Assembly: GCA_900553205.1 (NCBI GenBank) | Contig: USCK01000054.1 | Span: 1 to 10,855 of the forward strand | Origin: an uncultured bacterium | GTDB lineage: Bacteria > Cyanobacteriota > Vampirovibrionia > Gastranaerophilales > Gastranaerophilaceae | Length of the DNA: 10,855 bases | Reading direction: 5' to 3' | Notes under the pieces: generated by a model | The model's input: only the letters and a program-made list of their open reading frames with translations | Told to the model about the DNA's origin: nothing | Database searches by the model: none | Shown: positions 7,260-10,855 of the stretch, piece after piece | Layout of the letters: each line of letters opens with the position of its first letter | Position numbering within the stretch: position 1 is the first letter of the stretch | Translations under genes and position numbers: made by a program

Positions 7260-8071
7260 TGACTGGTCGTGTAATAGTTATAACATCAGGTAAAGGTGGG
7301 GTAGGTAAAACTACAACAAGTGCCAATATCGGTACTGCACTAGCAAAAGCCGGAAATAAAGTTGTATTAATTGATACAGATATAGGACTTAGAAACCTTG
7401 ATTTGTTACTTGGTTTGGAAAATAGAATTGTATATACAATAGTTGATGTAGTTGAAGAACGTTGCAAATTAAAACAAGCATTGGTAAAGGATAAAAAGAA
7501 TCCTAACCTTGCACTTTTAGCAGCTGCTCAAACAAGAGATAAAACTTCTGTATCACAAGAACAGTTAAAAGATATTTGTGAACAGTTGAAAAAGAAATAT
7601 GATTTCATTCTTGTTGACTGTCCTGCAGGTATTGAACAAGGTTTCCAAAACGCTGTAGCAGGTGCTTCTGAAGCAATCGTTGTAACAACTCCTGAAATGT
7701 CTGCAGTCAGAGATGCTGATAGAATTATCGGACTATTAGAAGCTCGAGAAGAAATCGAAAGTTACAAACTTCTTTTAAATAGAGTTCGACCAAACTTAAT
7801 AGATACAAACGACATGATGAGTGTTGAAGACGTTGTTGAAATCTTATCTTGTGATTTGATTGGTGTAATTCCTGAAGATACTGGAATCATCACTTCTACA
7901 AACAAGGGTGAGCCTATAGTAAACGATGAAGATTCAATGGCTGGAAAAGCATACAGAAATGTTGCAAAACGTATAATGGGCGAAGATGTTCCATTCTTAG
8001 ACCTAAGAGAACCGAAAGGATTTATGGAAAAAGTTAAAAACTTCTTCTCTAATTTGAAAGGAAAGGTGTAG
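7259..8071 (+). CDS. minD: MinD, membrane-associated cell-division ATPase (270 aa)
   Basis: MinD is a ParA/MinD-family ATPase that dimerises with ATP on the membrane and recruits MinC. MinE triggers its ATP hydrolysis. The deviant Walker A GKGGVGKTT (residues 11-19) contains the signature Lys12 and P-loop Lys17. DTDIGLRNLDLLLGL follows (39-53), and the Walker B region is LVDCPAGIE (118-126). The C-terminus (about 254-270) is a lysine- and phenylalanine-rich amphipathic helix, the expected membrane-targeting sequence. Length matches E. coli MinD (270 aa). The start overlaps the minC stop by one base (TAATG), and an AAGGAGA ribosome site lies 8 nt upstream. Nothing in it is truncated or odd. 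Confidence 0.97.
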   Translation: MTGRVIVITSGKGGVGKTTTSANIGTALAKAGNKVVLIDTDIGLRNLDLLLGLENRIVYTIVDVVEERCKLKQALVKDKKNPNLALLAAAQTRDKTSVSQEQLKDICEQLKKKYDFILVDCPAGIEQGFQNAVAGASEAIVVTTPEMSAVRDADRIIGLLEAREEIESYKLLLNRVRPNLIDTNDMMSVEDVVEILSCDLIGVIPEDTGIITSTNKGEPIVNDEDSMAGKAYRNVAKRIMGEDVPFLDLREPKGFMEKVKNFFSNLKGKV

Positions 8072-8072
8072 A

Positions 8073-8582
8073 ATGAAAGATCTTTTTGCAAACTTATACA
8101 ATAAGGTTTTAAGTTTCTTTCATCAAACAGAATCAACAGATGGAGAGGCTTCAAAGAATGTTGCCTGTAATCGTCTAAAACTTGTTTTGATGCAAGATAG
8201 AACAAATCTTTCTCCTGCGATTATGGATAGAATGCGTCATGAACTTATTGATTTGTTATCAAAATATTTAGAATTGGATAGAGAACTCCTTGATTTGAAT
8301 TTTGAACAAGAAGATGAACAAATGGCATTAATGCTTTCTATTCCTGTAATAAGAGCTAAAGATGAAGAAGAAATTCAAGCTATCTTAAAACTTGAAGATG
8401 AAGCTTTGACTAAAGAATCTGATGAATACTCAGATTCTGAGGAAGAATGCGAAGAAGAATCTGAAGAGGATAATTCGGAAGAAGGCGAAGAAGTAGAAGG
8501 CTCAGAGGAAGAAGGACTTGTGAAAGAATCAGAAGCAGATGATGAAGAAGAAACATCAAAAACTGATAATGATAAAGAATAG
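8073..8582 (+). CDS. minE: MinE, topological specificity factor, with a long acidic C-terminal tail (169 aa)
   Basis: MinE stimulates MinD ATPase and drives Min patterning. The amphipathic N-terminus (1-18, LFANLYNKVLSFF) fits the membrane-targeting sequence. Residues 30-45 (ACNRLKLVLMQDR) match the anti-MinCD helix, and 46-93 match the dimerisation/topological domain, ending in LMLSIPVI. MinE proteins usually stop near here (80-100 aa). This one continues for about 75 residues, roughly half of them Asp or Glu, with Ser and Gly and no hydrophobic core, so the tail is probably disordered. It starts 1 nt after the minD stop with a GAAAGG ribosome site 6 nt upstream. It is the last gene of the operon. 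Assignment is secure. The function of the tail is unknown. Confidence 0.93.
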   Translation: MKDLFANLYNKVLSFFHQTESTDGEASKNVACNRLKLVLMQDRTNLSPAIMDRMRHELIDLLSKYLELDRELLDLNFEQEDEQMALMLSIPVIRAKDEEEIQAILKLEDEALTKESDEYSDSEEECEEESEEDNSEEGEEVEGSEEEGLVKESEADDEEETSKTDNDKE

Positions 8583-8590
8583 AATTTTTC

Positions 8591-8649
8591 AATAATAACA
8601 AAGCATTAAGCCACTGTATTATACAGTGGCTTAATATTTTGTTATTATT
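8591..8649 (+). terminator. Very long hairpin after minE, probable transcription terminator
   Basis: The 12-bp outer arm AATAATAACAAA (8591-8602) pairs perfectly with 8638-8649. After a 2x2 internal loop, a 14-bp inner stem (8605-8618 with 8622-8635, including AAGCCACTGTA) closes on a TTA loop. The right side of the inner stem runs into a T-rich stretch (8637-8640), which fits an intrinsic terminator. A total of 26 bp is longer than needed for one, so it could also be a small mobile palindromic repeat or an mRNA-stabilising structure. Confidence 0.7.
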
Positions 8650-8711
8650 TAGCAATTTTAGCTGACAATTATTGTTTATATATATCAAACTTTTATGTGT
8701 GAGGTAGATTT

Positions 8712-9590
8712 ATGACAAGTGTAGAATTTAGCAATAATGTAAATTGTGTAAATGAACAAACGAACAAACGAAATATTAAAGGCAGTATAGCTGCAGCTGC
8801 AGGAGGAGCAGGAGTAACTCTTGTTTCAGGCATGGCAGGAAAACCCTTTTTAGATAGAATGATTCGCCAATCAAATTCATTAACACAAGATGAAATTAAT
8901 CTTGTCAATGAAGCAGCCGATAATGTCTGTAAAAATATCTCCAAACTGTCAGATAAAGGTGTTAAAATTAATAATATAACCCCGGAAACATTTGAGGTCA
9001 AACACTTAAAACAAGCTTTAGGAAAATGGGCAAAACCTCTAACTAATATGATTCCTATACTTGCAATTGCAGAAGGTAAAAACGCTTGTTTTTCCCCTGT
9101 AAACAATTCTGTTATAATAAACAGAAATAAATTACCACTTGCAGTATTCCATGAAATGGGACACGCTCACAACTTTAATAATACAAAATTATGGAAAGCC
9201 ATACAAAAGTCAAGAAACCCATTAATTGGTATCGGCTTAGCTTTTGCATTCTTGCCGGCATTTACTAAAAAACAAACGGCAGCAGAAGGCGAAGAACTCA
9301 CAAAAGAACAAAAAAATAAAAATGCAATAAGAAACAGTGCTCCGATTGTAGCCGCCGCAGCTTTTCTTCCAACAATTATGGAAGAAGGAATGGCTACAGT
9401 AAAAGGTAATAAATGGGCAAAACAAGTATTGAGTCCCGAACTGTTTAAAAAAGTCGTAAAATTAAATAAATTTGGATTTGCCGGCTATGTAATAACAGCC
9501 GTAGGATATGGTTTAGCATCACTTACTGCTAAAGTGATTAAAGACCATTCCGACAGTAAAAAGGCTGCACAAAATATAATGCAAAAATAG
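8712..9590 (+). CDS. Membrane protein with HExxH zinc-metalloprotease-like motif (292 aa), uncharacterised
   Basis: I do not recognise a named family. The clear landmark is FHEMGHAH (residues 146-153), an HExxH zinc site preceded by small hydrophobic residues, and 73 residues later EEGMA (224-228), which fits the third zinc-ligand glutamate of gluzincin-type peptidases. Four hydrophobic segments are visible: about 24-43 (Ala/Gly-rich), 169-184, 208-222 and 254-274. The zinc motif therefore lies between the first and second, and the EEGMA glutamates come directly after the third. Residues 190-205 form a charged loop. No signal peptide is obvious. A GAGG ribosome site 7 nt upstream supports the ATG. 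No convincing promoter was found in 8650-8711, so it may be transcribed by read-through past the minE hairpin or from a weak promoter. A membrane-embedded or membrane-anchored peptidase is the inference, and the substrate is unknown. Confidence 0.75.
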   Translation: MTSVEFSNNVNCVNEQTNKRNIKGSIAAAAGGAGVTLVSGMAGKPFLDRMIRQSNSLTQDEINLVNEAADNVCKNISKLSDKGVKINNITPETFEVKHLKQALGKWAKPLTNMIPILAIAEGKNACFSPVNNSVIINRNKLPLAVFHEMGHAHNFNNTKLWKAIQKSRNPLIGIGLAFAFLPAFTKKQTAAEGEELTKEQKNKNAIRNSAPIVAAAAFLPTIMEEGMATVKGNKWAKQVLSPELFKKVVKLNKFGFAGYVITAVGYGLASLTAKVIKDHSDSKKAAQNIMQK

Positions 9591-9593
9591 CAA

Positions 9594-10742
9594 TTACATA
9601 TCAAATGGGGATTTGTCTTTGTAGAAATTATAGTTTTTCTTTTTGATTTTATTGTTTTTCTTTTTGACTTTATCAGAAACATTTTTGTATGCGTTATCAA
9701 GAGATATTTTTGCAACAGGTTTCTTTGTTAATCTATCATAAAAAGTCAGCCAATAAGAATCATTTACATTATTAACCGAGAATGAGATTTTTCCTGCCAT
9801 TCTGTCCCCTGGTTTGATTTGAGCAAACATCAGCCTTGTATCGCCAAATACAGTAGGGTTAAAAACTTGTCCCAAATCGTTTACTAATGTTACATCCATA
9901 CCTGAGAATACGGTTGTTGACATATTAGAAACTGACATTGATAAAGTAATAGTGTTCAAAACTCCAAAAGGGTCTTTTTCATAGATAATATTGGCAATTC
10001 TGACGGTTAATCCCGGGAATGTCATTTCTTCTTGTTTTAGTGCAGATTCTTTATATACAGGGAGTGACATTGATGATGAAACCTTAACTCTTATTTCATC
10101 ACCCGGGGCAATAAGGACATCTTTCCCTTTTCTATATAAAGACATCGCAAGCCCGACAGTACCACCAATCGCAGCTCCACCTGCTACTGTATAACCGTTA
10201 GAAAGAACTGCTGCTTCAATCCCTAGAGCGCTCAATGCTGTATAGCCTCCAATAACACCACCTGCAGCTGTGTAACCCAAATCTGTTGCGACAATTTTTC
10301 CTGCAGCTTTTAGTGGGTGCATTTTTGTTGACATATTACCTTCTATAGGAATTTGCCTACCGTCAGGAGTTATAAGATAATCAAATTTTAAACTTATATA
10401 ACCATCTCGTCCAAGTCTTTTGGCTTCTGATGATTGGCAAATCAGACCATGGGCAACGGTACCTTTAGGAATAATAACTCCACCTTCGCCATTTACATCA
10501 CTTGTTACTTTTGCAAAAAACTCATCACCTTCAAAAGAATAACTGCCGTCTATAACTTGAGATACAGTCATTTTGATAACATCGTGTTTATCTAAAGTCT
10601 CAACTTTTCCCGTAAATAACTCACTTTGTTCTTGGCGTTCTTCATCTTTTATAGCGTGACCTTGGAATGTTTCTTCTGCCAAACAAACTGTTTGCGAGCA
10701 AAGCATTGCAGCTATTAATAATTTTGTTACATTATTTTTCAT
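9594..10742 (-). CDS. Secreted or envelope protein with glycine-zipper segment and DUF4352-like C-terminal domain (382 aa)
   Basis: Residues 1-22 form a signal peptide (basic start, hydrophobic LLIAAML core, cleavage probably after CLA). Residues about 45-135 contain a beta-rich domain with IPKGTVAHG and a PDGRQIPIEG segment, loosely like TrbI/VirB10-type outer-membrane-channel domains. A glycine/alanine-rich hydrophobic stretch with repeated GG spacing (about 147-202) resembles a glycine zipper and may insert in a membrane. Residues 243-350 resemble DUF4352-type immunoglobulin-like domains: alternating strands, a conserved asparagine turn (VSNMS) and an IKPGDRMAG step. The C-terminus is lysine-rich (357-370). 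ATG 10742 is chosen because it begins the signal peptide and lies 7 nt from a TATAAT box. Two longer in-frame starts exist (10781 and 10763, the latter with a GGAAAG site 8 nt upstream). The exact function is unknown; envelope localisation is well supported. Confidence 0.75.
   Translation of the reverse strand: MKNNVTKLLIAAMLCSQTVCLAEETFQGHAIKDEERQEQSELFTGKVETLDKHDVIKMTVSQVIDGSYSFEGDEFFAKVTSDVNGEGGVIIPKGTVAHGLICQSSEAKRLGRDGYISLKFDYLITPDGRQIPIEGNMSTKMHPLKAAGKIVATDLGYTAAGGVIGGYTALSALGIEAAVLSNGYTVAGGAAIGGTVGLAMSLYRKGKDVLIAPGDEIRVKVSSSMSLPVYKESALKQEEMTFPGLTVRIANIIYEKDPFGVLNTITLSMSVSNMSTTVFSGMDVTLVNDLGQVFNPTVFGDTRLMFAQIKPGDRMAGKISFSVNNVNDSYWLTFYDRLTKKPVAKISLDNAYKNVSDKVKKKNNKIKKKNYNFYKDKSPFDM
9633..9674. 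repeat. Two-copy 21-bp tandem repeat encoding a lysine-rich tail
   Basis: The 14-bp core GTTTTTCTTTTTGA occurs at 9633-9646 and again at 9654-9667, a 21-bp period equal to seven codons. On the minus strand it encodes two similar lysine-rich heptads (VKKKN and IKKKN cores) near the C-terminus of the secreted protein, which indicates an in-frame duplication. Confidence 0.75.
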
Positions 10743-10749
10743 ATACAAT

Positions 10750-10778
10750 ATTATACCTGCCATAAAAAAATCTTTCCA
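10750..10778 (-). promoter_or_regulatory. Promoter of the 9594-10742 gene, predicting a near-leaderless transcript
   Basis: Read on the minus strand, TGGAAA (10778 to 10773, four of six -35 matches) and a perfect TATAAT (10755 to 10750) are separated by 17 bp. The expected transcription start falls at or next to the ATG at 10742, which leaves no room for a ribosome site. This also argues against the upstream in-frame ATG at 10781. Beyond it, 10782-10855 shows no gene. Confidence 0.5.
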
Positions 10779-10855
10779 CATTTTAATAAAAATTGAGAAA
10801 AAGTTATTACGAGTATTACTGTTGGCAATTTGATTTTTATTAAAACATCAAACTG

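Noticed and set aside
7762..8688. Minus-strand open frames of 147 and 92 codons opposite minD and minE
   Set aside because: Both lie opposite well-identified min genes. The second is Leu-rich only because it is antisense to the Glu-rich MinE tail.
10829..10852. TTTGAT/ATCAAA inverted repeat near the right edge
   Set aside because: Only a 6-bp AT-rich stem with a 12-nt loop and no T run. It is likely chance, and too close to the edge to interpret.
1..10855. Search by eye for tRNA, rRNA, CRISPR repeats, transposases and integrases
   Set aside because: No cloverleaf-like sequence, regularly spaced repeats or mobile-element enzymes were found in any frame.

Overview
The window is AT-rich DNA from a bacterium. 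It encodes a complete minC-minD-minE cluster, a GH57 1,4-alpha-glucan branching enzyme and several proteins with no close familiar relatives. A MinC with a long linker and a complete MinCDE set in AT-rich, gut-type DNA, next to a GH57 glycogen enzyme, fits the non-photosynthetic cyanobacterial sister lineage (Melainabacteria/Vampirovibrionia, most like Candidatus Gastranaerophilales). This placement is inferred from gene content and protein style and was not tested by any search. No rRNA, tRNA, CRISPR array, transposase or integrase was seen.

Layout, left to right. Positions 1-2908 (minus strand) hold nearly all of a large superfamily 1 helicase of the COG1112 type. Its 3' end, probably a PD-(D/E)XK nuclease-like domain, runs off the left edge. 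A short divergent promoter region (about 2909-3037) separates it from a CheR-like SAM-dependent methyltransferase on the plus strand (3038-4048). A 221-bp intergenic region with a promoter and a potentially structured leader precedes the GH57 branching enzyme (4270-5994), which ends at a clear intrinsic terminator. The min operon follows (minC 6210, minD 7259, minE 8073, with 1-nt overlap or 1-nt gap) and ends near a very long hairpin at 8591-8649. Next is a membrane protein with an HExxH zinc-protease motif (8712-9590). It converges, with only 3 bp between stop codons, on a minus-strand secreted protein (9594-10742) that combines a glycine-rich zipper with a DUF4352-like domain and probably has a near-leaderless start.

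How the genes work together. MinC, MinD and MinE form the FtsZ-positioning system: MinD is the membrane ATPase, MinC the FtsZ inhibitor and MinE the topological regulator. The branching enzyme introduces alpha-1,6 branches into glycogen. The other genes are single transcription units with no obvious common pathway.

Points of most interest are the acidic extensions on MinC and MinE, the possible ribosome-site-masking leader RNA of the branching enzyme, the compact CheR-like enzyme lacking the usual N-terminal domain, the uncharacterised membrane HExxH protein, and the helicase-nuclease cut by the window edge. I do not see a convincing multi-gene novel system here. The helicase is the only defence-like candidate.
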